Shown: piece by piece, positions 46,640-57,620 of the stretch | Numbering within the stretch: position 1 is the stretch's first letter | How the letters are laid out: the number at the start of each line of letters is the position of its first letter | Assembly: GCA_007258455.2 (NCBI GenBank) | Contig: VDFB02296709.1 | Coordinates: forward strand, 1 to 64,000 | Source of the DNA: Sequoia sempervirens | Lineage: Eukaryota > Streptophyta > Pinopsida > Cupressales > Cupressaceae | DNA length: 64,000 bases | Direction: 5' to 3' | The notes under the pieces: model-generated | The model's database searches: none | Seen by the model: only the letters and a program-made list of their open reading frames with translations | Told to the model about the DNA's origin: nothing | Position numbers and translations under genes: made by a program

Positions 46640-47210
46640 CTTGAATAGTGTGAATGATAGAGCAATGGTGTTAAGAGTTAGTAGATAATATTTTATGTAC
46701 TCTCGCATTTCTTTGTTCTTGACAAACAACTATTTGTGTGTCTTGAATACTAAAGTAATTATTTAAATTAATTTTTAATGTTTACTTTAGGTTTCATACT
46801 ATTCAAGATAATTGTGTATGTTGTGTTAGATTAGATCCTTATATGCATTTAATGTTCCACAGTTAGATCATAGGTGCATTTAATTTAGCATAACATACTT
46901 AATCATAATATTGTATCTAAAAGAAACTAGCATAGTTTTAATTAGATCACATAAAGCATGTTGAATCATGGAGACATTTATTAAATAGTCCTACAAAGAT
47001 TATTTAATAAATCACATTGCCATTTAACTTAAAGCACATAAGCATAATCAAACATCAAATGATTATATATATATATATATCAAATTTTTAAGTACATGTC
47101 ATAAAATATACAATGTTAGGGCGGCCTGTGACTACTAGATCCCTCGAGATCTAGTGATCGCATCTGTATAGATGCGGTATGTCAAGAGACGGTAGTATGT
47201 GATCGTGATC
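46640..47210. other. Region after integrase, upstream part
   Basis: Non-coding on the plus strand, AT-rich, with a short TA run at 47066-47081. On the minus strand it may hold the 3' untranslated part of the antisense frame (47213-48013). Confidence 0.5.
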
Positions 47211-47212
47211 AT

Positions 47213-48013
47213 GAACTGATAAGAGCATCCAAAGCATACTGTAGATGTTGTGCTCATCCAATAGTCATGGTCTCCCATCCAATAGCCTCTAGGTGCTCTT
47301 GCTCTATGTGATCTCTATCTTCCTATAGCCTAGCTACCTGTGCATGGAGTCTCTCAAGACGATTGAATCTCCTCATAGGCAGCCATGACTCGATCAACAT
47401 GCCTCATCACATCCTCATATGTTGCTCTCAGTTTGACATAGGGATAGAATAGCTTCGGGTCCCACTCCACGATGGGTGGGGACACTTAGTTTGTACCAAT
47501 AGCCTAATTGAAGATTGACATAGTCACTATCTCTATAGCAACCTATTGGTAGAGATCATGTAGGTATTTCACAACTCCTGCAAGATAAAAATCATACATA
47601 TAATCAGTACACCATGATAGTCTACACATCAACAATCAAAAAGTGTACTAAAGTTGTTCTAGTGTACTTTCCTAAGGGTCCTAGACACTTTATTTCCCTT
47701 TTGGGACACTTTGCAAAGAAACGGAACACTACAAAAAAGTGGGACACTTCACAACAAAAGGGGACACTTTGTGAAAAAAGGGACACTTTGAGAAAAAAGG
47801 GACGCTTTGTGAACTTTTCTTGCAAGGTCCTAACAACCTAGAAATGTATAAAAACATAAAATAAATGTGTAAGGACAAAGCTAAGGCACAAAAAAACCAA
47901 CTCACTTGATGTTGCAGCTTTCCTCGAGCTACCTCCTCTCGTAGGACCTCGAGTCTTGGAGGCACACACTCTCATCGGCTCGGCATCTTCAAGCACTCTC
48001 CAACAAAGTCAAG
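47213..48013 (-). pseudogene. Antisense, apparently spliced frame in element C
   Basis: On the minus strand, exon 48013-47906 reads LCWRVLEDAEPMRVCASKTR through SSRKAATS. It is preceded by the acceptor CTTTTACCTTCTTGCAG and followed by the donor GTGAGTTGG. After a 328-base intron with acceptor TTTTTATCTTGCAG, the frame continues exactly in phase as VVKYLHDLYQ, then IVEWDPKLFYPYVKLRATYE and DVMRHVDRVMAAYEEI, and after one shift RLERLHAQVARL and DRDHIEQEHLEAIGWETM. A few stops break it. An upstream exon is implied; MELSSPQYVSLNEKHF near 48110-48165 is a candidate. Antisense frames after integrase have been described in Tat elements such as Grande; whether this is the same one is not known. Function unknown. 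Confidence 0.65.
47690..47815. repeat. Minisatellite of about 20 bp around GGGACACTTTG
   Basis: Five to six imperfect units (TTGGGACACTTTGCAAAG, GTGGGACACTTCACAAC, GGGGACACTTTGTGAAAA, GGGACACTTTGAGAAAA, GGGACGCTTTGTGAAC). It lies inside the intron of the antisense frame. Confidence 0.88.
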
Positions 48014-48554
48014 CTGCAAGAAGGTAAAAGATAAAATTAGTTCAAGTTACTTCACTTTTTGCTCTTATATATGTTAAAATTAGGTTTTTACTACATTAGG
48101 GTTAAAAGTGCTTTTCATTCAAGCTAACATATTGAGGGCTAGAGAGCTCCATTTTTGACATTGTTGGTTACGTTGGAATCATGATTCCACTCTCGTTCTC
48201 ATCAAATATCTATCATTATGTGGTATGGTATTTGTAAATACCCTATGATATGACTTATCCAATTTGATGTGGCTAGATTTCTACCTTGATTCCACCTCCA
48301 TAAAGCAAGCAGAATCAAGGCAGGATACATCTACCTCGAATTTGATTTCTAGAAGAAGTCAGATAAGAGGATTTTTGAATGACTAACGAGTTAGTGTTAT
48401 AGGATGCAGTTCCTAATATTGTGGTCTTGTAGAAGCTACAGTGTGGGATTCATTCTCCTATATTATGAATGAATCCATATGAGTATCCTTTTATGAAATG
48501 AAGTATATTGTTTAGATTCCTTTAGCTTGCATATCCACATAGAGTCATATGGGT

Positions 48555-48572
48555 GTTAAAGTGGGGGCTAAA
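48555..48572 (+). promoter_or_regulatory. Polypurine tract of element C
   Basis: TTAAAGTGGGGGCTAAA directly before the LTR start TGTGGCAATG at 48573. Confidence 0.82.
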
Positions 48573-50200
48573 TGTGGCAATGGAAATTACACTCCCTTCT
48601 TGGAGATAGTGCAATTTCTTGCCTAATTTGGACCTATTTTAGTACCCTTGCATTAAAAACCCTTTTAAATCATCATTAATAGGCCCCTTAGACCCTTTAT
48701 TTCAGATCTCGAGGCTTATTTCAACTAAAACCCTGACAAAATCATCAAAAGCATTAAAATTTCTAACAACCCATCCCAAAAAACTAGGGTGGGACTCATA
48801 CGCCACCTTGGGCATATGAGTCCCCGTAGGTGGGACCCATACACCAGAAGTGGCATATGAGTCCCATTTGGCCCCTTTTTAGTGTTTGAGTGGGAAATTC
48901 AAGTTTTTAATTCAAATTTTTAGTTGATGTCGGATTTTGAGATCTAAATAACGGTAAATTAGGTGTAATGCCTATTTAAACAAGCTTCTAAGTCATTATT
49001 TTCAATCTAGAAGAGCAATTTCAAGATCTAAGCATCCACAAGCATTCAAGATTTCTTAACAAGAGCATTCAAGAACAATTAACAAGAAAAGTTGAAGCCT
49101 TGGAGTAGCATTAAAGTGTTTTTGTAGGTCTTCAAGCTCACTTTAATTCAAGATCTAGTATTTTCAAGGATTGATTATGGTTGCCTATGGTGAATCATGA
49201 TGGATTCTAGGTTGGGGAGATGCAACTAGCCATCAAGCCAAGCCTAATGACTTGTTTCCTAACTAATTCCATCATCCATTATCATTCTACATTCAGCCTA
49301 AGGAAGTTACATGCATTATTAGGGATCATTTGGGTGATTAGGGATCTCTCAAAGTGATTCATTCATGTCCATGTTTCATTCTTGCATCTCATTCTAGCAC
49401 AATAGAATAGGGTTGCATTGCATTTTAGATTTCCTAACCTTAGACACACTTAAGGTTAGGGTTTATGTTCACATTTTTATTCAAGATCCATTGTTTCTAT
49501 CAAGGTTTAATTACCAAACTAGGGGTTTGATTGAGGCAAACCCCCCATAAGAAAATCAACTCTATATTATGTTTTGTAGGCCTTTTTACAGGCTCAGATC
49601 CAAATATCAGTTTGGGGAGGAAGAGAAAAAATTGGAGCACAGATATGGACTTTGAATTCTCGAAAAACCAAAATGGGATTGATATGCTAGAAGTGGAATA
49701 TGAGTCCCACTACAAGCAATTTTCTAGATTTTTGAAGATCCTGATTGTGCACTGTCAAAAACTTGTTCCAGTCTAGAAACCCTAGACTGGGACTAATACA
49801 CCAAAAGTGGCATATGAGTCCCAATGTTCCCTTAAAGTAGTTTTTTTAGCATTTCAATGTTGATTCCAAGCTCATTCAGATTTTCAAGTGCACTTCTATG
49901 TTTTTCCAATTCCCTATTTAGATTTACACTCTTTTCTAGATCATTTAGTGAATTTTTGCATTGCATTAGGTTTTAGCATTAGCTATTACATTTCATAAGT
50001 CTTTTCAAGCCCTAGCTTGGGGTGAAACCTTCTTTAGTCATTAATTAGACCCTAGGACATCCCTATTGTAGATCTCTTTCCTTCATTCCATCCTTGGATT
50101 GAGATCTCTAGGGTTTCCTTGAGTGAAACTTGAGTGAAATAGGAGGAGCCCTATCTCTTCAAGGATACAAACCCTCTTCCCCCTATTTTCCATTGTTTCA
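48573..50200 (+). repeat. 3' LTR of element C
   Basis: TGTGGCAATGG to CATTGTTTCA, 1628 bp, collinear with 39514-41094. It carries the same complementary TATGAGTCCC motifs. Confidence 0.93.
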
Positions 50201-50205
50201 GGTCT
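50201..50205. repeat. 5-bp target site duplication of element C, right
   Basis: GGTCT, identical to 39509-39513. Confidence 0.9.
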
Positions 50206-51389
50206 TAATCAAAGGTGTGTTTAAAATTAAGAGAACAAAAATATAAATTTCTATGAATACTAATAATTTAGTTCAATTGAGATGTTAATATTCTAGTGTT
50301 CTTGGATAGGGAAGTTAGGATGTTTAGAACCAAAAGATGTCAAAGAAACAATGAAATAAATAATAACAAAGAATGAGAGAAAGCATAGAAAATCGTCCCA
50401 AGATAGAGGATTCCAATGTCATGTAAAAGGATTCACAATATGGAGAGCATGTGCATAAAAAACTAGTGTTGCTACAAAATGTTAGAATGTTGCATATACA
50501 TGTAGGGGAGCTTAAAAATGTAGAAGACTAAAGAGTGTAGAAAAAAAAGAAAGAAAAATAGTATAATGCATAAAAAGGAGAAGGGAACTCGATTTCAAAT
50601 TTTCAATCATACAAGAGGCTTGTTTTGGCAAAGGAATAAGGAAAATTTGTATTGAAATATTGGTATACCTAAACTAATGATGATTACAAGCAAATGGAAG
50701 TTGAAATGGATTTGTTTTGGATTTCAAATAAAGCTCATATGGTTGTATGGTTATGGAAAAGTATTGAAATTATGAAAACATCCATGCAACTACACTTTAG
50801 TCAAAGAACAAACAAAACTCAAAGTTACAAAAAATGACACAAATTACAAAATGAATGCAAAAACATCAAAAAACAACACAAAACACAAGTACATAAATAA
50901 ATATAAAAATTCGGCATTTGGACTAGGAAATGAGGTTATAGGATGGAACAAAATGAGTTATAAAATATACCATGAGAATGGACACTAAAATTAGTATAAT
51001 TTATAGTGTAAAAATTTGAAGGTATGAAATTTTAAACATTACATTACCTTCATGCACTTCATGAACAAGATATTGATATTTTGGTTTTTACCATAATGTA
51101 TGAAGAGCATTTGTCCCATCTTGGAAATTGTTAATATTGTATAGGAGAATAAGTTATTAGTGAATGGTAAGAAGTGAGAGTATGCCAGAACTTTGTTGGT
51201 GTACCATGGTCATATTATGGGGATGGAGAGAGAAGATAGATCCATCCAAGTTTGAGACAAACTTTAATTCGCCTACACTCACTATCATGAGTGAGACATG
51301 AAGCTTTCTAGGTTAAGCCTAATACCTCTACAACTTTATAAAAAAAATATTATTTATTATTGCCCCATCATATGAAGTCATGGGTAAGG
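50206..51389. other. Non-coding stretch
   Basis: AT-rich with many short A-runs; no domain or repeat partner recognised. It is the right flank of element C. Confidence 0.6.
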
Positions 51390-53000
51390 GAAGGAATTGT
51401 TGGAGTAAAAGACAAAAAATATTTTAAGGAGTTAAAGAATAAAATATGTAAAACATTGGTCCTTTCTTTACCAATTTATAAGCTATATTTGAGGTAGATA
51501 TATATGCCAATGATTACTATATGGGTGTATTGTTTCTAAAAGTTGGTAGGCCTATTTGTTATCATTCAAAGACATTCAAAGGGTCCATGTTAAATTCAAA
51601 CACCTATGGAAAAGAATTGTATGCTTTGGTTTCTACAATAAAGAAGTGGAAGCATTCATAATGGGGGAAGAGATTATGGTGCACACCAACCGTAAATCCA
51701 AGTGCAATACTTGTAACCATAGAAAAAATTATAATAATCTAGCCATTATAAATGGATGGGACCCCTTCAACAATTTTATCTCATGGTCATATATAAATGT
51801 GGTGTAGCAAACAAGTTGGTTGATACAGTATCCATATTGCCTCTTTTATTTGTAGCAAATAGCTTATCTAGGCTTGAATCCTTTTATGGTAAAGTGTATG
51901 TAGAGAAATTTGTACATGATGCAGATTTTAGCAAGGTATATGCAATTTTATGTAGTGGAAAACATAGGTTTGAGCCTCATCAAGACTAATACCTTTGATA
52001 AATACTCCTATCTAAAGTAGGTAAACTTTACATGCCAAAATAATACATAGCATTGTTGGTGCAAGAGGCACACACATCATGTATAGCTCAATAGTTTGGA
52101 GTGAATAAAATTATAAGTAATTTCCAATGTTATTTTTGTTGACCATATTTAAATAACGATGTTATAAAGTTCATATGAAATTATTAATTATGCAATGTGA
52201 GTAACCCCAACAATTGGAAGTTGGGGTTGTACCAACTATTACCCACAGTGTAAAATTCCTTGAGAAAGAATCTCCATGGACTTTTTTGTAGGCCTTCCTA
52301 AAACTAAGTGAGGGAATGATTATATTTTTCTTATCGTGGATCATTTTATCAAAATGTATGTGTTGATTTCTTTTAAAAATATAATGACTACTGATGCAAC
52401 AAAGTTGTTTTTCAATCATTTGTGAGTATATTTTGGTATTCTGAGTAACATTATATCTTATAGATATTCTAGATTCTTGAAAAAAAATTGGTGCACACTA
52501 TGGGAACAAATAGACATGAAACTCAAGCAATCCCACCTTCCATTCATAAATAAATAGATTGACAACATTTGTGAACAAAAAATTGATGCATTGTTAAGGG
52601 GTTATAATCAAAGGTATTATAAGGGATGGGATAAAATTTTGGCAACCTTCAAGGCATGTTTTTGGATTTATGACACTAAGAACACTTTATATTTATTTTG
52701 GATAGTCAAGTAGAGGACTAAAAAATATATACATGGAGGTTGATAAATCTCACAAGTTCATGGAGAAGGTGAGTTAGATACACCTTTGAGTTAAAAGGAG
52801 ATAGAATTAGTCTCAAGTCAAGTACAAAAATCATTATAACCAACATCAAACAAATCATTATTATCATATGAGTGACATGGTTAGGGTGTACATGCGTAAG
52901 GAGAGGCAACAAGGTCCTTCATAGAAGCTTAAGCCTTTGTGGTATGGTCCATTTACATCATAGGATGGGTATGGAAGAGTGACTTTCATTTGGAATTTAT
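51390..53000 (+). pseudogene. Gypsy RNase H-integrase relic (element E)
   Basis: FEVDIYANDYYMGVLFLK opens the RNase H near 51487 (Asp and Glu positions of F-E-V-x-x-D-A-S partly kept), then TFKGSMLNSNTYGKELYALV, then WMGPLQQFYLMVIYK. Integrase remnants follow: KVGKLYMPK, EAHTSCIA and FGVNKII of the zinc domain, decayed core text, then SDMVRVYMRKERQQGP and KLKPLWYGPFTS of the C-terminal domain near 52870-52960. Nothing is intact. No LTR could be assigned. Confidence 0.82.
51517..52205 (+). repeat. 690-bp direct duplication, unit 1
   Basis: Matches 53027-53715 with an offset of 1510 and a few percent differences. It covers the RNase H end and the integrase zinc region of element E. Confidence 0.9.
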
Positions 53001-53026
53001 TGAATATATGAAGATATTTTTTATTA

Positions 53027-53715
53027 TTCTATGGGTGTATTGTTTCTAAAAGTGGGTAGGCTTATTTTTTATCATTCAAAGACATTCAGAGGGTCCATGT
53101 TAAATTCAAAAACCTATGAAAAAGAATTGTATGCTTTGGTTTCTACAATAAAGAAGTGGAAGCATTCTTAATGGGGGAAGAAATTATGGTGCACACCAAC
53201 CGTAAATCCAAGTGCAATACTTGTAAGAATAGAAAAAATTATAATAATCTAGCCATTATAAATGGATGGGACCCATTCAACAATTTTATCTCATGGTCAT
53301 ATATAAATGTGGTGTAGCAAACAAGTTGGTTGATATAGTATCCATATTGCCTCTTTTATTTGTAGCAGATAGCTTATCTAGGCTTGAATCCTTTTATGGT
53401 AAAGTGTATGTAGAGAAATTTGTGCATGATGCAGATTTTAGCAAGGTATATGCAATTATATGCAGTGGAAAATATGGATTTGAGCCTCATCAATACTAAT
53501 ACCTTTGATAAATACTACTATCTAAAGTAGGTAAACTTTACATGCCAAAATAATACATAGCATTGTTGGTGCAAGAGGCACACACATCATGTATAGCTCA
53601 ATAGTTTGGAGCAAATAAAATTATAAGTAACTTCCAATGTTATTTTTACTTACCATATTTAAATAATGATGTTATAAAGTTCATATGAAATTTTCAATTA
53701 TGCAATGTGAGTAAC
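53027..53715 (+). repeat. 690-bp direct duplication, unit 2
   Basis: A second copy of 51517-52205, placed directly after the integrase C-terminal remnant of element E and 21 bases before the start of the large repeat copy 2. Its open frame at 53266-53499 parallels 51756-51989. Confidence 0.9.
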
Positions 53716-53736
53716 CACTTACACCTATTTGAGCCT

Positions 53737-54531
53737 TTTATATTGGATAGAGAAATAGATGATTTCATTCTTCTTTCCTTGGGTAATTTTTACCTAAGGA
53801 GACAAATGAATTGGAGGAAAATTCCAGTCTTGACTAGAAAGTGAGGTAGACTAGGTAAGGAGAATAGGAGACATGGATGATTTGTGAAAAGGGGTGGTTT
53901 CTGAAAAAATGCTAAGTGGATGTATCGTAGAGATGTGGGAAAAACACCCATATTTGAATGAGTCCTAAGGCTTTTAGGGACCAAAATCCTTCTAGGTGAG
54001 GAGGCATGATCTAGAATTAATTTCAATAGTTTAGACTAGGATGGTTCTAAAGATAGGGACATATTTTGAGCAGTGTTTTAGGATAGTTGTAGGTTCCTTT
54101 TAGCATTGTATTGAGCATCATAATAGATATACAATGATTTAATGATTGAAGGAAGTTCTTTATAAATTCTTGGTAATAGTCAAGAATATTGCCATAGTAC
54201 TTTTAGAGGTATAACTTTCTCATCACTTATTGGAGGGAAACTCTATTAAATTAATATTTTTAGTGTTGAATTATTTATATTAAAGTGTTTTCAATTGCAA
54301 TCATTTTTTTTGAATAGGTATCCTTAACTACTAAACATGGTTTCTACTTCAAAAAATTATCCTTAGTTATTGAATATGGTAATGTTTGTTGTTAAAAATC
54401 AACTAAGTTTCCAAAGTGTTATAGAGAGACAAATGATGCTATTGAAGTCTATATATGGTTTCCAAAGTGTTAAAGTAAGGCATACAATTAATTTGAAGCA
54501 TTCATGTTATTGTTGAAGCATGCAAAATATT
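53737..54531. other. Unassigned non-coding flank, copy 2
   Basis: Same sequence as 1-795; continues at 57621-58510. No feature recognised. Confidence 0.6.
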
Positions 54532-54599
54532 TTTGATAAAGTTGCATTGACAGGGTGCAGTACCCTTTACACATGGAGCCCAAAGGGCCAAAAAGAGAC

Positions 54600-55430
54600 C
54601 AAGTCCAAAATTATAGCATTAAGCCCAAACCGAAAACAATAGAAAGAACCAAAAACACAATAGACACAGCGGACCAACAACAGAGGAAATACCCACCCAC
54701 CCAAAACACAGACGCAACCACTACTTGGCTAATCCCTCCCATGTCTCAATGAGAAGATTCAACACATCATCACCAACCCATTTAGGTCCCTCCCCCTCAT
54801 CCTTCTTCTCCACTTTCTCTTTGAGTACCTCAGAGAGAGTGACAATGAGCGTGTGGATGATTTTTATCATGAAGTGTGTCAGTCAAGTAAAATTTTATTC
54901 AAGTTTTTCCACTTGGGCGAGTAGTTTGTTGAAATCCTCATCCTTGTCATTTGCCCCTTTAATCATCTCCTCATCCCTAGCCATGTCATCCAAAGACTGA
55001 GTGGTAGAATCCTCATTAATAATTTTTTCAATTCTAGGAAGTGACTGAGACCTTTGAAAAACTCCTCCTTTTCCTCAACAGTATCTTGCCACTCACATGC
55101 CTTGTTGCCATCATTTTTCTCTGATCTACTAGATATCTCATCAACAGGCACCTCTTTCTTGTTTTTAGCCAACCTATGAGACCTTCTAACACTAGTTTTC
55201 TCCATCCCAATTTCCACACTTGTTTTCACCATAGTATCACCTTTAGAATCTCTATCCATAGGGCTCCCTTCCTCGTTGTCCATGATTGGAATCTCCACAT
55301 GACACAGGGTTTCCTTTATTCCCTTGGTCTTGGCTGTTGCTTTGTTGTCCTTCTTGGTGAGGGTATTTTTTAACTCACAAAGCCTGACGGTTGCCTTAGA
55401 TTGGGCTAACCCCACTCCCCCTTCTTATTT
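54600..55430 (-). pseudogene. C-terminal half of the M-G-G-x-R frame, LINE copy
   Basis: The open piece 54963-55415 (150 residues) starts at MGLAQSKATVRLCELKNTLT, is rich in Lys, Glu and Ser, and contains SVRRSHRLAKNKKEVPVDEI and a coiled-coil-like Leu/Glu segment. In a shifted frame it ends KWVGDDVLNLLIETWEGLAK and a stop near 54727. This parallels the end KAWKLIEDA of the copy at 15462. Function unknown. Confidence 0.5.
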
Positions 55431-55799
55431 TTGGCTATGGGTTTGGATTTAGGAACATCTTTGGGTTCATAGTCCTTGGGGGGTTCTTCATTTTTGGTTT
55501 GACAGAAGCAACATGGGAAGGTTTTTCAGGAGAGTGGTCAGATGGTTCCTGCTCTTCAACACAGATAGCAGAGATAGGTTTGAGGGGGCAGAGTGTCAAA
55601 TGAAAATGGTAGAGCTAAAGTATAAGGCCCTGGTGTAAAGGCAGAGGTGGTGACTTTTCAAGGTTCAAAGTAGCAGAATCAAGGGTTTAATTAATCAAGC
55701 TTTCTAGGGAGGAAAGAAGAAAAAAGGAAAACTTATAATAATTTTGTGCCTAAGATGGTTAAGTAACAATAGATGGTAGAAATAAAAGACTTTAGATCT

Positions 55800-56174
55800 C
55801 CCCTCTAAAGTAACATACTTCATGATAGCTAAGAAAACTTGATCCCACAATTTTGGTAGCATCTCCCTTTTGAAACCCAAGTGCTTCTTAAAAGGCTTCT
55901 CGTTCTCCCAAAAGAAAGCATTGAGGCTTTTTAAATTTTGGGCCTTTGTGTGCTTCTTGAGCTTCTAACCAATGCAAGATAGGCCTGTCGCCTTGGAAAT
56001 AACCTCCTCATTAACTTCAATGGAGATTCCACCAATAGTGACTCTCCTGTCACTCTCCACCAGGTTCTCCATAAAAGGAACAATTCCTCCATCCATGCAA
56101 ATGTTCCAAACAATAGGATCCCTATATAATTCATCATAGGAACTAGGATCGGTCTAAATCCTATCACCTCCCAT
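55800..56174 (-). pseudogene. Plant-mobile-domain-like frame, LINE copy
   Basis: It starts MGGDRI, then after a stop reads TDPSSYDELYRDPIVWNICM, VESDRRVTIGGISIEVNEEV, ISKATGLSCIG, a stop, FFWENEKPFKKHLGFKREML and PKLWDQVFLAIMKYVTLEG. It aligns residue by residue in landmarks with 16690-17106: M-G-G-x-R, LW, V-T-x-G-G, K-A-x-G-L, LP/LW, IMKY-x-TLEG. The two share much less between landmarks, so they are distant family members. Four or more stops break this copy. Confidence 0.6.
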
Positions 56175-56675
56175 CTCTTCACACTGAATTATGAAACATA
56201 CCCAAGAAAACAGAGTTAGAAAATTTTCAAAATGGCAATGGATAACCTTTACCACCCATTTATCACCATCACCAAACCAATAAGGAGAATCATGCCTAGT
56301 TAAGGCTTCCAAATATTCACACAATTCGGTGGTCATTTCCAAGAAAATTGTGGCTATAGGGCCATAATAAATATTTCTTAAGTACATCAAGCTTAAGTTA
56401 AAATCCATGATAATTTTGATTGGATAATTATTAGCCAAAAGTCTAGGGATAACTTTTTCCATACACACATTCCTAAAAATTATGGCCACGGGGCCATAAT
56501 AAATCATATTTAAGTGCATCAAACTTAAGCTAAAAGCTATGATAATCTTGATCGGGTAATAATTAGCCAAAAATTTGAAGATAAACTTGGCCTTACACAC
56601 GTTTCTAAAAAATGTGATTTGAATTGTGGTACTTTTGGCAAGACTGACCATAAATATTTTGAAGAGCCCAACCAT
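56154..56675 (-). CDS. 173-residue frame with a 42-residue internal repeat
   Basis: An open frame between RNase H and the M-G-G-x-R frame. Two tandem units share FRNVC, LAN-[YN]-YPIKII, FSLSLMHL/FNLSLMYL and IYYGP-[VI]-A, then comes a unique end with HDSPYWFGDGDKW. The DNA repeat is about 123-145 bp (56340-56463 and 56464-56610). Repeats conserved at residue level would suggest coding, but a short AT-rich tandem repeat could also produce this by chance. It overlaps the M-G-G start by about 20 bases. No family recognised. Confidence 0.35.
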   Translation of the reverse strand: MVGLFKIFMVSLAKSTTIQITFFRNVCKAKFIFKFLANYYPIKIIIAFSLSLMHLNMIYYGPVAIIFRNVCMEKVIPRLLANNYPIKIIMDFNLSLMYLRNIYYGPIATIFLEMTTELCEYLEALTRHDSPYWFGDGDKWVVKVIHCHFENFLTLFSWVCFIIQCEEMGGDRI

Positions 56676-56883
56676 TCATTGACATCATTTCAAAACACCA
56701 CCCAACTTCCTGCCTATTCCTCTCCATGTCATCCTGCTTGTTCCACATCATCAAAGGCCCAAAGGTATAGAGCCACATGTACCCGCCCAAATCATCAAAG
56801 TTGGCTACCATCATTAATGGTGATATTTTTATGTTCATCAAGGATAAATCCTTGTATATTCATAGGGAGAGCCCTAGTCTTCT

Positions 56884-57620
56884 TCAGCATTTGGATAGGA
56901 TCCACGAAGAACCAAGGTTGGCTTGAGCATCTACCACATGATTTCCCTCACGAAATATGCGTGTCAGATTCTTCCTTTCTAGTTTAGAAATCAAATAATT
57001 TTTATCCAAGAGTATGTCTCTGATACTCCACCCATGACAAAAACCATGATTAATAGAGTAAATCACCATCCTGGAGTCACCTTCAATATGCAATTTTTTA
57101 ATACCAAGAGTGAAAATAATTTCAATTCCCTTGAGCAATGCTCTAGCCTCCGTTGTCATAGAAGTCTATATTCTAATACCACCAGCATACCCTACCACTA
57201 AATTTCCCTTAGAGTCCTTGATAATTCCTCCAATGTTATCCATCCCCGAGTTCCCTTTTTTTGCCCCATCAAAATTCAATTTATTCCAACCAATATCCAG
57301 GGGTTTCTAAATCGTGTTCAGTCTAGCCAGAGATTTAGAGTTATCAAAGGAGTTGATCTCCATCTTTTTGTTCCATGAGCTTGCCATGTTGATCTCCCAC
57401 ACTCTAGGAGCTTTGTCTAGGGGTTTTCAATCATATAAGGAGACATTCTCATAAACAAGTCTGAACCCAATTCCAAAGACCTCCTTAGGGATTTTTTCAA
57501 TATATTTTAAGATCTGATTGTTCCTCTCTTTCCATAAACACCAACAAAATATGGGAGGAATTTGACGCCAAATCTCACTAGGGAGAGGATGGTAAAAAGG
57601 GCTAGACCAACTTTCTATAA
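56884..57620 (-). pseudogene. LINE ORF2 C-terminus with RNase H
   Basis: After IFCWCLWKERNNQILKYIEK the RNase H begins IGWNKLNFDGAKKGNSGMDN (first Asp). It continues GGIIKDSKGNLVVGYAGGI, a stop, MTTEARALLKGIEIIF (Glu), KLHIEGDSRMVIYSI (Asp) and IFREGNHVVDAQAN (last Asp). All four metal-binding residues are present. This is the RVT_3-type RNase H of plant L1 LINEs. The start is cut by 5' truncation, and two or three stops break the frame. Confidence 0.92.

Larger units (their letters stand above)
39514..50200 (+). mobile_element. Element C: Tat-like Ty3/gypsy retrotransposon
   Basis: The order is LTR (39514-about 41094), leader, short gag, protease, RT, RNase H, a second RNase H, integrase, a 1.9-kb region with an antisense frame, polypurine tract, LTR (48573-50200). 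A perfect 5-bp duplication flanks it. The extra archaeal-type RNase H between the first RNase H and integrase, and the long region after integrase, are hallmarks of the Tat lineage. Several stops are TGA at positions where Arg is usual. The LTRs differ at about 20 of the first 300 bases by eye, so the element is old. Confidence 0.93.
54532..57620 (-). mobile_element. 5'-truncated LINE-related insertion with extra reading frame
   Basis: Copy 1 at 796 gives the exact empty site, and the insert length equals the offset change (3089). There is no target duplication. On the minus strand it begins within a LINE ORF2 tail (IFCWCLWKERNNQIL), continues through RNase H, a repeat-containing frame, the M-G-G-x-R frame and its C-terminal half. 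It ends in a 3' region with AAAGGGTACTGCACCCTG and a short A-rich tail (AACTTTATCAAAAA). A GGGT-x-x-GCACCC stem near the 3' end is usual in plant L1 elements. LINE RNase H followed by a further protein frame is unusual. Confidence 0.82.

Noticed and set aside
47700..47815. CRISPR-like array from regularly spaced GGGACACTTTG units
   Set aside because: Units are contiguous with no unique spacers; it is a minisatellite in a plant retrotransposon.
53790..54026. 78-residue frame conserved between 54-290 and 53790-54026
   Set aside because: Only the duplicated DNA keeps it similar; no start context, domain or codon pattern supports it.
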